DNA of 64,000 nt from Thysanoteuthis rhombus (GCA_963457665.1 OY735224.1:40549329-40613328); one strand, 5' to 3'; shown: positions 45,290-56,200, counted from the stretch's first letter. Program-made: numbers and translations. The notes: generated by a model not told the origin, from the letters alone.

Positions 45290-45660
45290 GTCATCAGAGG
45301 TTGGAGGTACAGGAGACTGGGGTGTAGAAGAGAGAGGAAGAGGGTGTGCACTGCCTCTAGAATGACTCACTGTAAAACAAAAGCTGAACACTACTTTAGT
45401 TTGTCTTTTTTTTCGTTAAAAAAACAGAGAAAAAAAAAGTGGCAGAGAGGTAACTTTCAAAATGTGGGGACTACCTGTTTTTGTATTTGTTTTGGGGATC
45501 ACTTTCTTTTTCAACGAGAAACTGAACTCATTACAGTGGAAAAGTCCATTGTTTCAGGCAATATGTTTGAGGAAGAGATATTTCTATCTACAAAATTGTT
45601 ACTTCCATGGTTACAGGCAGAACCAAGAAAATCACACTGTTCATTATATAAGTACAAGCA
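45290..45660 (+). repeat. Dispersed repeat family J, long copy 1
   Basis: It aligns with 54285-54590: 'ggggtgtagaagagagagga', 'agggtgtgcactgcctctag', 'aaaacaaaagctgaacacta', 'taactttcaaaatgtgggga', 'aagtccattgtttcaggc' and 'catggttacaggcagaacca'. The plus frames (94-139 codons) run through this repeat and are not genes. Confidence 0.65.
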
Positions 45661-46107
45661 TATATCTGTCAAAAATTATGGTGTTATTTATGTATGGATT
45701 GGCACAAACAAGCTTGAAGCCATTTTATTGGGTAATATATTTTTAATAAATCAAGTATCCTAATTTTAAGTTTCATTTAAAGTCTCAACTTAACTCAATC
45801 TGTGTTAATGTGTGATCATACAAAGTCTCAAGAGTATCTATGATGTAATCTTCATTATTATGTCTTAATTGAAAGGTAAATTAACCAATGAGATGTGCTA
45901 GTGCAAACAGAGAAGAACTTAGCATATGTGCTTATATGCTTAAACTAGTTAATTTCCATTCAAATATATAGGGATATATTTAAATTTCTATTACTACTGA
46001 AATATCACAATTAATTTATGACTACTACTTATCCTCATCTTAGTTTTTTAGTTTTTTTTCAAAAATACAACTTTAAATATATGAAAAAAGAAAAACTACT
46101 TAATTCT

Positions 46108-46190
46108 CTTCAGTGGAAGAGCGTATTGTTTTAAATGGTGTGTCGGAGATATTTTTATCAGCAAAGAATCCATAGTTACAAACAGACCTC
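46108..46190 (+). repeat. Family J core, short copy
   Basis: It reads 'cagtggaagagcgtattgtt', 'ttaaatggtgtgtcggagat', 'atttttatcagcaaagaatc' and 'catagttacaaac', matching the core inside the long copies. Confidence 0.6.
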
Positions 46191-46809
46191 GAAAAAAAAG
46201 AAAAAAAAATCAGATAAAAACGTATATGAGTAGATACATGTGAGACCTTTGCCTTGTTTCCGTACAAGGGCTTAGAAAAAAAAAGATTAAATGAATCTAA
46301 AGCTTAACTATAAGATTACACAAACAACTTCTAGATCATGATCTCTGATGGGGTAGATAACGACCCCTGAAGGTCGATGGGACTATTCAAGGGGTTAATA
46401 AATTCCTAAGGATCAAAATACGGTCAATAAAGGCTTGAAAGCTGACATTAGCATAAGAAATAGAAATACTTATATTACTACTTGCTGATACACATTTCAA
46501 AATAACATGTAATTACTTTTATTGAAACAATGTTAAATAATAAAGTTATCAGGGATGGTTTTATTCATTTCAGCATGGGTTTCTTTTTATCTCATTCACA
46601 AATTTTAATCAATTTTTGTTTCATTTGGCTACAAAACAGAAGCAGTTTCACTTGATTCTTCCTAGTTTCCATTTGAAAAAAAAGAAGAAGCAAACCAGAA
46701 TCAAACTATGTCTGAAACTACACATCTACCAAAATATTATTACTAGACTAAGTACCCCGTAATGGGCAGGATAAATTGTTGTGAAGATGATATCCATAAC
46801 TTGTATAAA
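46191..46809. other. No gene
   Basis: AT-rich with A runs. Nothing recognised. Confidence 0.4.
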
Positions 46810-47095
46810 TGAATCACCATAGCCTGTGCATGTACCTGAACTAATTGTATGAAAAATTAAGTAAGAAAAAAAATTCTTTTATCCAAATTAATACTTTTTT
46901 GAAAAAAAAAACGAAACAAAAAAAGGTTTTAGATAGTGCCAAGTGGTGTACTCATGCAAATTTTCGAGTTGTAGCCCCCAAAATGTAACCAGGAGTGCCC
47001 AGAGACAAACACAAATACTCTAAGAGAGAAGAATATGTAGCCCGCTTGGCAGGTTGCTTGGGCTGGCCATTTGTGGGGCTATGGTAATTCAATAA
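46810..47095. repeat. Family C in an inverted pair (copies 3 and 4)
   Basis: The right part (46905-47095) is a minus-strand C copy: 'gtgccaagtggtgtactcat', 'cccaaaatgtaaccaggagt' and 'ggggctatggtaattc'. The left part (46810-46880) is a short plus copy, 'tgaatcaccatagcctgtgc'. The outer ends 'gaatcaccatagcc' and 'ggctatggtaattc' are inverted, so the segment may be one palindromic element. Confidence 0.6.
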
Positions 47096-47434
47096 AATAG
47101 ATGAAAATTAGATATCATTTAAAAACAAATCAAAAACTATGTGACTTTTTAAGAAAATTTTCGACTAACGATTTTGCCAAAAATAAAGTCATTCTTCCTC
47201 TTACCTTTAGCCCCTCTCTATGAACCAAAGTACGAACTGTTAGCGAGATATCTCACACCTGCTCTCCCCTCCTCTCTACTAATGATACAACATCTCCACT
47301 CATTCTGCGATTAAGAAGTTTTTCATCACCAGCCTTTGGATTCAGCTAAAAAGGCAGGCCTAAAAGGAAAAAAAAATGTATCCATTTTGGGATGAGTTAA
47401 CATCGCAAATCAACCTCACCCAACATTTTGAGAC

Positions 47435-47590
47435 ATGATTTTCAAGAACCAGTTAGCTAAAAACCTCTCCCAGGATCACATTGGTACACACAGAACATTC
47501 ATGAAGTTATGTAGAGTGATTTTTGCGATAGGCTGTCACATACAGATGAACGGATGGACAGAATTTTGGAGAATTACAATAAGATATTCT
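47435..47590 (+). repeat. Dispersed repeat family Y, copy 1
   Basis: It has 'ccagttagctaaaaacctct', 'cacattggtacacacagaac', 'attcatgaagttatgtagag' and 'gtcacatacagatgaacgga'. It aligns with 57575-57720 and, for the last phrase, with 57490. Confidence 0.5.
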
Positions 47591-47759
47591 TCTTGAACAT
47601 GCATTCCATGAAGAGGGTCAATGATCTAAAAAGTTAAGGAGCCAGAATTCAAGATATAAGTATAAAACTAATTAAACCGAAGCCTCAGAGAATTTATTCC
47701 TGAAATTATTAGCAACAGAAAACAGTCTAAATCGGGGGGGGGGGGGAAGAAGAAATTGT

Positions 47760-47945
47760 ACATTATTTCAAGACTAGCATTGTACCTGTTGAAATGTATG
47801 GATAATTTATATGTGGGTTGACACTTCTACTATGGGTCAGAGTATCTCTGTGGTTAGGATGGAAGTATTGTTCCTCAGCACTTTGTCTTCGGATCCGAGT
47901 GTTGTATGAGTGCACTCACTGAAAAGTGTTACATACACACACGCA
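47760..47945 (+). repeat. SINE-like repeat family V, copy 1
   Basis: It begins 'aagactagcattgtacctgt' and 'tgaaatgtatggataattta', continues 'acacttctactatgggtcag' and 'agtatctctgtggttaggat', a tRNA-like A box, then 'cggatccgagtgttg' (B-box-like) and 'gtgcactcactgaaaagtgt', and ends in a (CA)/(TA) microsatellite. A copy lacking the middle part is at 56015-56120, directly beside the hammerhead palindrome. Confidence 0.6.
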
Positions 47946-48024
47946 AACATATATACATATATGTGTGTATATGTGTGTTTTGGATATTTGTATTTGATAC
48001 ATTTTCATAAACCAAAATACTACG

Positions 48025-48526
48025 CTGTACACCTGTTATAATGTGGAAGTCAGGGTCTATAATTTTCTACCATGATATGAGGCTGCACTGTAACATTTTT
48101 CAAACCTAATCCAAGACCAGCCCCACCCTAATTTCTTCAAGACCAACCCTTGAAATTTGTGCAGAAATGATAAGAAAACTGAGGAAGGAGGTAAAGTTCA
48201 GCAAGAGGACAGATTAGAGAAATAGAAATTTTTTATACAGAATGTTACGTTTTGACAAAACTCAGATATATGAGTCACGAGTAGGCATTCCACAATACAT
48301 TAGTAATCTTCCTATCAATAGATTAAAGGAAGTGATGAGTTTTATTTGTTGACTATTGAAATGTTTCCGTCCAATTCATTTCCTTTCTACAGTTGGTGTA
48401 AACTGATTCAGTTGGGGTATTTCTATCTTTGGATTTAACAATCTACAGAGCCAAATTTAATGTTTTGAAAATAAGAGTATGTACTCAGAACGCATTATAA
48501 GCAATTCCTTGTCATAAAGGACCTAC
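48025..48526 (+). mobile_element. Family E element, copy 3
   Basis: It begins 'ctgtacacctgttataatgt'. Landmarks shared with 11321-11854 are 'ttttctaccatgatatgagg', 'ttttgacaaaactcagatat', 'gaaatgtttccgtccaattc' and 'tttctacagttggtgtaaac'. The right end has 'cgcattataagcaattcctt', an inverted match to the start. No ORF. Confidence 0.65.
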
Positions 48527-48604
48527 AATGTATATATTTGTTTTATAGCAAAAATCATATTGTATTTGCTGCACTGATTTTCTGAAATTTATCAAAATAC
48601 GGGC

Positions 48605-48690
48605 ATCAATCAAGTTTATAAGCAGAGATACTTGCCTCTGGCACCAGTAGATGGGGTTCAAGCTCAGTTAAACACTAATATCAAAATGCT
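48605..48690 (+). repeat. Possible tRNA-like SINE head
   Basis: 'gcagagatacttgcctctgg' followed by 'gatggggttcaagctcagtt', the second a B-box-like word. The spacing is near that of a tRNA. No cloverleaf. Tentative. Confidence 0.35.
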
Positions 48691-49868
48691 GATTTTCAAG
48701 CCCGGCAGGTTGTCTTTACTTAGAATATTGGAAAAACAATCTGCCCATTCACAGAGTATTCATACAACACTCCAAGTGATAAGCAATATTTAGTCTGTAA
48801 TACTTGTCAAGGGAGATGACTATTAGATAATAAATCAGAGTTATATCCATCATTTTTTTGTCGCTAATGTGTAAAAAAAATCCAAGTTCATTCTGGTCGA
48901 GCATAATAAAATGCAGAGTAAAAATGTTTCTAATACTTTTACAAGTATATAAATTGCAAATTTATTTAAATACTGGCATCATTTTTAGGTGAACTAAAGT
49001 ATCTATAAAATCTGTGATAGCTATGAGGTATAAATACATCAAAAGAGAGCCTACATAAAACCATCACTTTTGCAAGCAGTGTAGACCAGTCACACTACAC
49101 TTATAAACTTGAGGGATACTAGCTGTGACCCATGGAAATTCCATGATTTGAAAAATATTCAACACATTGAAAAAAAAAATTAAAACATTAAAACTAATAC
49201 TCAACTCGATAAAAAATTTCCTTCCTATCCCACCAAGTGTTACCAAATACTGCTCGTTATTTAAAGCTAAAAATCATCAAAAATGGCTAAAATCAGCTAG
49301 ATTTTTCTGTTTCCTGCTAACTTATAAGGGAAAATATATACTAATACTTCAGATCAAATTATCTTATAAAAATTGTATAATCCCCTTTTATTACACTTAT
49401 CAGATTTAATCGGCTATTGTGAATTTTTATTGGCTAAATTGGAAAATAATTGGTCAGATTTAGCCAAAAAATGGCTGATCCTAAACTTTCTTCAAGTAGC
49501 AGACACTTCTTTCTTTTGACTTTTTTTTTTTTTTTTAATAAAGTCCCTTACCTGCATGACATCATTCTATTAGAGAGTAGTAGTTAGAACTATCATAATT
49601 AAAGTGTGTGACTCAACAGTATGTGTACAGTTAGAGATTTACTAGTGGCTTGGATTGGTTTTACTGAACTTCAAAAAGATCAGTAGTAATAACAGTTAAC
49701 AGATTACAATACTTAACAACTTGGATATACAAAGGAAGCCATTTATTATGAACTCTCAGGGGCAGGGTCTTTTTGATAACAAAAACTTGCAGATAACATT
49801 AAGCAGAAGATATAAAAATGGGAACAGTTTACATTCATTGATATAAATTTTCTTATTCATTTCATTAG
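48691..49868. other. No gene
   Basis: AT-rich. At 49385-49490 the words 'ggctaaat', 'gatttagcc' and 'aatggct' recur as a small irregular repeat. The frames at 49064-49409 have no motif. Confidence 0.4.
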
Positions 49869-49970
49869 TACGGTCATATCAAATTGAGCACACCTGTTCT
49901 TGTAAGACCATGTTGAGCCTGGTTATTACCTAGATAGGCGACTGTCTGGGAATACCAGGTGCCGTAAGCA
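49869..49970 (+). repeat. 5S rRNA-derived sequence, copy 4 (best preserved 3' half)
   Basis: The segment runs from a 5S-like start 'acggtcatatcaaattgagc' through 'gagcctggttattacctaga' and 'ggcgactgtctgggaatacc' to 'aggtgccgtaagc'. This matches 5S rRNA from near its 5' end (ACGGCCATACC) to its 3' end (CTGGGAATACCGGGTGCTGTAGGC), with an internal deletion that removes most of the box A region. The deletion excludes a functional 5S gene. Confidence 0.75.
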
Positions 49971-51059
49971 ACTGGGAATCAATCCCTGACTGACTCATAC
50001 CGTAGACTTAAAAATGGTATTAAATGTCTCTCAGCTAAAGAGTAGGATAAATAGTAAGTGATTGTTAAAGGATAGCAGTGAAAAGAAAGGCTCACCTCTG
50101 ACTACAGTCAATCAACCAGCTAAAGATTCAAATTCATAATTTATTAAATTTTGTGTTATATACAACTTCACATGAAAAGAAAATTAATATTGAATTTACT
50201 GACATTAAATTATTTATTTATTAGAACTTTAAAAAAATCATTTATTTTTAAAAAACTCATGAAGTGTTGACTTTTCTGCATTTTGTTGTACATCAATAAA
50301 TTGTTCATACTTGTAATTCTACTGATCTATGTTGTAAGGTCACATTAGGGCATTGGATAGAAGAACTTGAAAAATGTCTTCTAGATTTGGTTCATTCTCC
50401 TCTAGTTTAGAGTCTACACAGGTTGACTATAGTTACCAGATAGTGCGCTCATTTATCTTCTTATAAGTAAGCAGTAACTATTAAATGTCTGGGGTTAGTA
50501 ATAATAGAATGGTCGATCAGAGAAAGCATAAATAACTTATTGTCTTTCAGATGGAGCTGTTGCAGTTGAAACTCTCCAATTCTTGGAAGGTAAAAAAACC
50601 CTAACTATATATAATGTCACCCCTTTAGTACAGTAGTAATGTCACTCCTTTGAAAAGGATTGAATGTCTGGTTGTTCTTCATACTGACTGCAAATTTTTT
50701 TCTAATTCTGCCACTACGATGAGGGAGTGTTTTTGTTATTTGATAAACTGCCCATGAATATGGTTCAACAGAAGATTTTGATTATAACCAGGATTTTGAT
50801 TATAATAAGCAGATCAATCTAAATTTATTTGAAATAAAGTGTTCAGGAACGTCCCATTTTGACAACTGATAACATTATCTGTGATGAAGAACAGCTTCCT
50901 CTGTAAATACACATTGTATTCCCATCTACTCCTATTTTATAAACAGAAAAGAGAAAACTTCTCTTGATAATTTGACTATTTTAGAATTTTAACTTACAAC
51001 TGAAGACGGTTAAACCAAAATAATCTCCATGAATGATGTAATCATGGCCCATGTTCCTT
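49971..51059. other. No gene
   Basis: A small duplication 'taatgtcac(c/t)cctttg' occurs at 50611 and 50638. Nothing else is recognised. Confidence 0.4.
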
Positions 51060-51340
51060 CTTAAATCTAGTAGTCAGTGTGTGCGGAGGGGGGGACAAAT
51101 CTACCTTAATTTTAGCAGTCAGTGTGTACGTGTATGGAGGGGGGGGACTAATGATCTTTCTTAATTTTAGTAGTCAGTGTGTATGTGTGTGGAGGGGGGA
51201 AGATCTTTCTTAATTTTAGTAGTCAGTGTGTATGTGTATGTGTATGGAGGGGGGGAAGATCTTTCTTAATTTTAGTAGTCAGTGCATGTGTGGAGGAAGG
51301 GGGGGGGCAAATGTTCCTTAAAATTTTTAGTGGTGTGTGC
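51060..51340 (+). repeat. G-rich minisatellite, 45-56 bp unit, five units
   Basis: The word 'agtcagtg' starts at 51072, 51117, 51172, 51221 and 51277. Each unit has 'gtgtgtatgtgtgtggaggg', a G run, and 'gatctttcttaattttagta'. Unit length varies with the (TG)n and G runs. The 100-codon plus frame (51179-51481) reads the array and is not a gene. Confidence 0.85.
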
Positions 51341-52494
51341 AAAAATCTTCTGTTGTGCAAATTTTTTCTCTATAACAGAAGTATATGCGCACAGAACTTG
51401 AAATTGTTTCGAAATAATTTTGGCACAGCCTATTGTTCTTGTCTAATGAAACTGTATTGGCATCTTTTAATACAAACATGATTGTATTTAACAGAGTAAC
51501 GTATCAAGTTTAGATTACATTTTGATACTTTGAAATACTTCCACTCAGTTATAACAATGATAACAATATAGAGTGATGAGGGATAGAGAGGCCATTGATC
51601 TATAAAACCTGTTTCTAATTTTCTAATCAAAAACATACTTTTCATTTGAACAATATTCATCATACATGCATTATGCATTTAATACTTTTGCTGGTTGATT
51701 GTTCTATTGATTCATTATTTGGCTAGAGTAATGGTTCCTTCTCAGGTTTGACAAAGAGCCAAAATTCAAAAGCTTGAGGTAGTGCCACCTCATACGAGTA
51801 GCACATTTTCTAAAATATTTTTGCCATCATTACCTATCTTTCCATGTAATATTTTAAACATTATAATTATATCTCCACATTTTCTCCTATATTGTAGTGT
51901 TGGGAAGTCAAAGGCCTTTAAGCATTTTATACATGATATGTTTTCTAAATTCTGTCACTAATTTAATTGCTTGTATATTTTTTTTTATATGCAATACTTG
52001 ATGATGGTTCCTAGCTGGTGCACAGTATTCAAGAATTGGCCTGACAAGGCTTTTATAAAGAGCAGTGAATAATAATCAAATATCAATGAACAAATTAACA
52101 ATGACACCCAACAGAAAAAGAAAAAATAACTAATCAACTAAGTTAATGGAGGGATTATTATCAATAATTATATTTATAATATGAAAGTACAATTATTACA
52201 ACATTATTTTCACTTACTAACCTTTTGTGAGCATATCAATTTCCTTCATGAACTGGTTGCAGAACACATACAGCTTAGGGGGAACTATGATCATGCAATA
52301 ATTTCAAAATTTACAGGATATTTTAAATTCATAACAATTATCATTGATCACCACAACCCACAATAGACCAATTTAATCACTGCTGTATTAAACATTTATA
52401 TCTATCTGGACCACGTCCAGCCTTAATTGTTCATATTAGAAATTTTGTACACCCACCACCCGCAATGAGTAGTAATGCTTCTTTTGTTCTGAAA
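51341..52494. other. No gene
   Basis: AT-rich; no recognised repeats or genes. The segment 51770-52050 ('gtggcacctcat' on) did not match any relative in the window. Confidence 0.35.
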
Positions 52495-52625
52495 TTCCGG
52501 ACCTTAATAGGGGGATTCAATTTACTATGAAAGTTCATGTCAAATTGGTCCCTTGGTCTTTTGATTTGGGGGGGGGGGGGAACATAAATTTGACATTTTT
52601 CATCAAAATAACATGATTTTACAAT
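52495..52625 (-). repeat. Dispersed repeat family A, copy 7 (diverged)
   Basis: Read on the minus strand: 'gtgattgtaaaatcatgtta', 'ttttgatgaaaaatg', a C run, then 'gggaccaatttgacatgaac' and 'tttcatagtaaattga', paralleling the middle of the other A copies. Confidence 0.5.
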
Positions 52626-52929
52626 CACCACCACTGCTTAATCCAAGAGGTAAAAAGCGGCACATATGGGTGGCGGAGATTCATAATTTCCCTTGGAATG
52701 CCTGTAATAATTCTGTTCATATTCAAAATATAATTTTTCCACCAAATTTCTTGATTTTCATTATTGAACTAAAATTTATATCAACATACCATGCATATTT
52801 GAGAATTCAAAATGAACAGGTACTATATTATCACTTGGGTGAATAATATTTTTATTCTGTCATGCGAACAGGCTTGAATACACATCTATTCGTAGATTAT
52901 TTGAATGATTTATTCTATTTCTTAGTCTT

Positions 52930-53330
52930 ACTACAATTACTCAACATTCTACAAGATTCACTTTCACCAGACATATTAGTTAGGACACTAGGAAGTACAG
53001 TGTCAAGTTTTGGGAATCAGCAGTTCAAGAAATCTATGCTCCAAGATAACTCGACAAGTTGAAATTTGCCAGATATATTAGTCAACACACAAAGCAGGGC
53101 AGTATTGAATTTGGAGTTTTTTGGATTAGCTGTTCAAAAAATCTGATAAAAATAAATAAGATACTAAAAATTATAGATTTTATATATATTATAAATCACA
53201 GTCTATATATATCATTTCACTTGACTTCCTCTGTTTAGAATTATCTATATTTAGATTTAAAATATCTCAATTGGCAACACTGCAGGGAAGTAGCCAAAAT
53301 ACTTCGAAGCCGTAGTTTCACATATATTCA
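52930..53330 (+). repeat. Dispersed repeat family I, two adjacent copies (5 and 6)
   Basis: The first has 'ttcactttcaccagacatat', 'tagttaggacactaggaagt' and 'acagtgtcaagttttggga'. The second has 'gttgaaatttgccagatata', 'ttagtcaacacacaaagcag', 'ggcaacactgcagggaagta' and 'gccgtagtttcacatat'. They are in direct tandem, about 120 bp apart. Confidence 0.6.
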
Positions 53331-53795
53331 CTCATGTCCGTCCGTCTCTGGCTCTCAACATGATATCTCCAAAAGTTACAATGAATTCAATGGAATTTTC
53401 TGGAAGCATAGGAACCTAGCTACAGAAGAAGTGATCTTCAGTTACCTCCAAGCATCATAGTTTTATGTCCACATTACACAATATCTCCAAAAGTTCAGAA
53501 TGAATCTCAAAGAAATTTGGTGGAAGGATGGACAATAGAAGGAGTGACTAAATATTGGAGTGGATCAATGTAAGTTACTTCTTCTGCATCATACAATATC
53601 TCCAAAAGTTCTTATTGACATTTTGTCAAAGGATTGGGCCATAGGCTGAGAGAAAGTTGATTATATTCTAGGGCAAATAGAGGAATTTTTGCAGTTACCT
53701 CCTCTACATTGTACTGATTGTGAACCGATTTTTATTCAGTCTTTAGAGACAGTGGGGTAGACAGGGGTATGTGCTTGCAGAGTGCTTTTTAATTT
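53331..53795 (+). repeat. Family G, tandem of three units
   Basis: 'atgatatctccaaaagttac', 'acaatatctccaaaagttca' and 'acaatatctccaaaagttct' head three successive units near 53360, 53480 and 53590, each followed by 'ggaaggat' and 'taggctgag' or a variant. The end 'gcagagtgctttttaa' matches the end of the copy at 4660. Confidence 0.7.
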
Positions 53796-53831
53796 CTTAT
53801 GAGCATAAAAATATTTTGAAATTAAAATAAT

Positions 53832-54084
53832 ACAGGTTCGGTTAGTCACACAATAGAAACCATCATGTGACATGTTCGGGATAATCAATTAAAAATTCAA
53901 AAAAAGGGTCTGAGTAAATTATCTATTTTTTGTTGCATGGTAATCACTAAAGAGTCTGAATTTGAAGAAAAAAAAAAAAAAAAAACGAACATGAATGAAA
54001 GCTGCTGGGCACAAACTAAGGGGCCAATTAGGCACACATCAACATTGTAAGTTGACAACTAAAGAAACTTCTGTTGACAGTTTC
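53832..54084 (+). repeat. Dispersed repeat family A, copy 6
   Basis: It has 'acaggttcggttagtcacac', 'aatagaaaccatcatgtgac', 'gtaatcactaaagagtctga', 'gctgctgggcacaaactaag' and 'gggccaattaggcacacatc', ending 'cttctgttgacagtttc'. An A run of about 18 bp lies inside (near 53968). Confidence 0.75.
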
Positions 54085-54129
54085 TAATTGTGTATTATGA
54101 ATAACAAAAAATTAAACCATAAGAAATTG

Positions 54130-54230
54130 ACATGTATCAACCCACTAACTTCAAACGACTAGAATTTCAGTCATCGCAGTAATAGTAATAATTAATACTC
54201 TACGCCACCTGTTGCAGTTAAAGGTACAAG
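54130..54230 (+). repeat. Family F-like element, copy 2
   Basis: 'caacccactaacttcaaacg', 'actagaatttcagtcatcgc', 'agtaatagtaat' and 'cctgttgcagttaaagg' follow the order seen at 18848-18940. The inverted ends are degraded. Confidence 0.5.
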
Positions 54231-54284
54231 TATATCTTTAATATGATCAATTTTGTCCCAGGTCGATTATAATTTTTTAATTGA

Positions 54285-54590
54285 GAAACTCAGGTAATTT
54301 CGATGTAGGGGGCAGGGGTGTAGAAGAGAGAGGAGGAGGGTGTGCCCTGCCTCTAAAATGGCTTGCTGCAGAACAAAAGCTGAATGCTATTTTTGCTTTT
54401 TACCTTTTTTGAAAAAGCCAAACTGGCATAGAGCAAACTTTCAAAAAGCAGGGATTATTTGTATCTGAAATCCATTAGATTATTCTTTACGGAGAAGAAG
54501 CTAAAAAAAAATTTTTAGGAAAGAGTCCATTGCTTCAAATGGAAGATTCTATGGTTACACACAGAAAACCCAGAAAATCACACTTATCAT
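54285..54590 (+). repeat. Dispersed repeat family J, long copy 2
   Basis: It aligns with 45290-45660: 'ggggtgtagaagagagagga', 'gggtgtgccctgcctctaaa', 'aacaaaagctgaatgctatt', 'gagtccattgcttcaaatgg' and 'tatggttacacacagaaaac'. Confidence 0.7.
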
Positions 54591-54689
54591 ATATTAAAGA
54601 TTGTGATTATTGTTCCTGGGTAATAAGTATCATTTACCAACTGCTCATGCCTAAAACGTATAGAAAATGGCAATTATTCCCTTCAAACT

Positions 54690-54870
54690 GAACATAGATA
54701 TTGAATCACCATAACCCCATAAATGACTGACTAACCAGCTACATGGGCCACAAATTCTTTTGGGTGTCAATGTGTGTCTCTAGGTACATTTTTGGGACTA
54801 CAACCTTGTAAATTTTCATGAGTATACCACTACGCACATTCTAAAAATCTTTCTTTTTTTTTTTTTTTAA
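54690..54870 (+). repeat. Dispersed repeat family C, copy 5
   Basis: 'attgaatcaccataacccca', 'actaaccagctacatgggcc', 'acatttttgggactacaacc' and 'attttcatgagtataccact' match the C copies at 13405 and (inverted) at 32150 and 46905. Confidence 0.65.
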
Positions 54871-55044
54871 AGTGGTGGGTCTCTAGGGTCATTTAGGACC
54901 ATTTTTGCAGATAATTTCAGATGGAAAATGTTCTTTAGATAATTATTTCTGGTACACGCACCAGCTATGGTGATTCATTTAAGCAAGATACAACTATTTA
55001 GCACTTATCTTAAAGAAAAGTGATTACAAAAGATTTAGGAGTAG

Positions 55045-55270
55045 GTTCGGAGAATTACAATATAATCACCAACCATGTTCTTTTTATAAGCTCCTTGGTA
55101 GTGGCATTCGAAGTCCAGTATATGCTGGTGGGAGAGCTCATCTTGCTCTTCCAAATACTCTCCCATGTTCTTGAATTTATCAAGATGGGTGTCAAAGATA
55201 AATTTTGAGGGACAACCTGCAGCTCATTTTACTGTAGTTCTTTACTTTAGTCTCAATGAGCTCCATATAA
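55045..55270 (-). pseudogene. Frameshifted fragment of a widespread uncharacterised invertebrate protein family
   Basis: Read on the minus strand, one frame gives 'YMELIETKVKNYSKM' and 'SCRLSLKIYL' and then a stop. After a +1 or -1 shift the text continues 'HLDKFKNMGEYLEEQDEL', then 'SHQHILDFE' and 'CHYQGAYKKNMVGDY'. I know this order (a 'YxxLVxxMLxxYxxMGCxMSLKxHFL'-like part, 'HSHLDxFPxNLGxxSxEQGERFHQDI' and 'RYQGxWxxxMxADYCW') from many uncharacterised predicted proteins of arthropods and other invertebrates that occur in many copies, which suggests a mobile origin. The function is unknown. The family's HQDI is read here as HQHI, and the frameshift and stop mean the fragment is not functional. 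The upstream part (55271-55740) has no recognisable match. The plus frames over this region are shadows. Confidence 0.65.
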
Positions 55271-56014
55271 TTTGTGGCCTTGTCATTGTCCTGGAAGACC
55301 CAAACCAGTGCAATGAAGTTGTACTAGGTGCAATTCCTTGCACTACAGGATCTCCTTTACCTATGGTCTGATGCAGCTTTGCTTCTGTCACAACAGTTCT
55401 CTGTGGAAATATCTGCCAAGATATGCAAGGCCTACAAAGCATATTTCAGCATGCCTATCAGGGATCAAGACAAATCCTAGATGACTCATTTCACCAGCAA
55501 TACAATTGAGTCAAGACCTTGCTAAACTCCTTGAAATATGATGAGGACAGCTAGAAGGTCATCAGAGACTCCAAAATGGTGGTATTCCTGAAGCGTCTCT
55601 AAGGTAGCTTTACCTAATCTCCCTAACAATTTGGTTTTGAGACAGTGGTATGCCAAGGTGTCTCTGCTAAAAGCAGGACTGGCCATAGAATTGCCAATTC
55701 TATAGGGGGGGGATGAACAACCCCAAGTAGATTCCACTAGTGCACATAAAATTAGGTCTCATGAAACAATGCCATAGCTTTAGACTACCCTCCCTAGGCT
55801 GTCTGAGGCAAAGTAGGAAAATTACAAAATATCAATGTTCTGATCACTAAAGCAAAGATTATAACCATTTCTTATACTTTTTTTTAATAGAAATTAACAT
55901 TTATTAGCCAGGAACACTAAAAAATTTTAAAAGTGGCATAATGTAATTTAACATGGAGAAATTAGAATGAATATGTAGCAACTGATTTGATTTTATCAAA
56001 TGGTTTATTCTATA
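55271..56014. other. No gene called; possible continuation of the protein relic
   Basis: The segment 55271-55740 is less AT-rich than its surroundings and could be the decayed N-terminal part of the relic at 55045-55270, but no motif was recognised. The rest is AT-rich. Confidence 0.35.
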
Positions 56015-56120
56015 ACTAGCCTAGTACCCATGAAAATGACAAGATTATTTACATATGGACCAGCACTTCTGGTAACAATCAGAGTGTAGTATCTGTGTGC
56101 TCATTGAAAAGTGTTTTTTC
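56015..56120 (+). repeat. SINE-like repeat family V, copy 2 (internally deleted)
   Basis: 'taactagcctagtacccatg', 'aaaatgacaagattattta', 'catatggaccagcacttctg', 'gtaacaatcagagtgtagta' and 'gtgtgctcattgaaaagtgt' align with 47760-47945, minus the tRNA-like middle. The hammerhead palindrome follows within about 20 bp. Confidence 0.6.
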
Positions 56121-56142
56121 TATTTATATATGATAGGATGTG

Positions 56143-56200
56143 GATTCGCTACACAAACTAATTCATGTTTCTGCTCTCTCTGGGCATCATCAGACTGATT
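56143..56200 (-). ncRNA. Hammerhead-ribozyme-like motif, minus strand (degraded stem I)
   Basis: On the minus strand the core CTGATGA (56187-56193) and GAAA (56168-56171) are intact. Stem III is the same 7-pair stem, with loop TTAG, and A (56150) lies at the cleavage position. Stem II pairs T-A, G-C and C-G next to the core. Stem I has only two pairs, then two mismatches. It is probably less active than the plus-strand copy. Confidence 0.45.

Noticed and set aside
45344..45763. 139-codon open frame, the longest in the window
   Set aside because: It runs through family J repeat sequence also present at 54.3 kb, and the peptide has no recognised domain.
49869..49970. Functional 5S rRNA gene
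   Set aside because: The internal promoter box A region is deleted and there are many substitutions; no T-run terminator directly after the 3' end.
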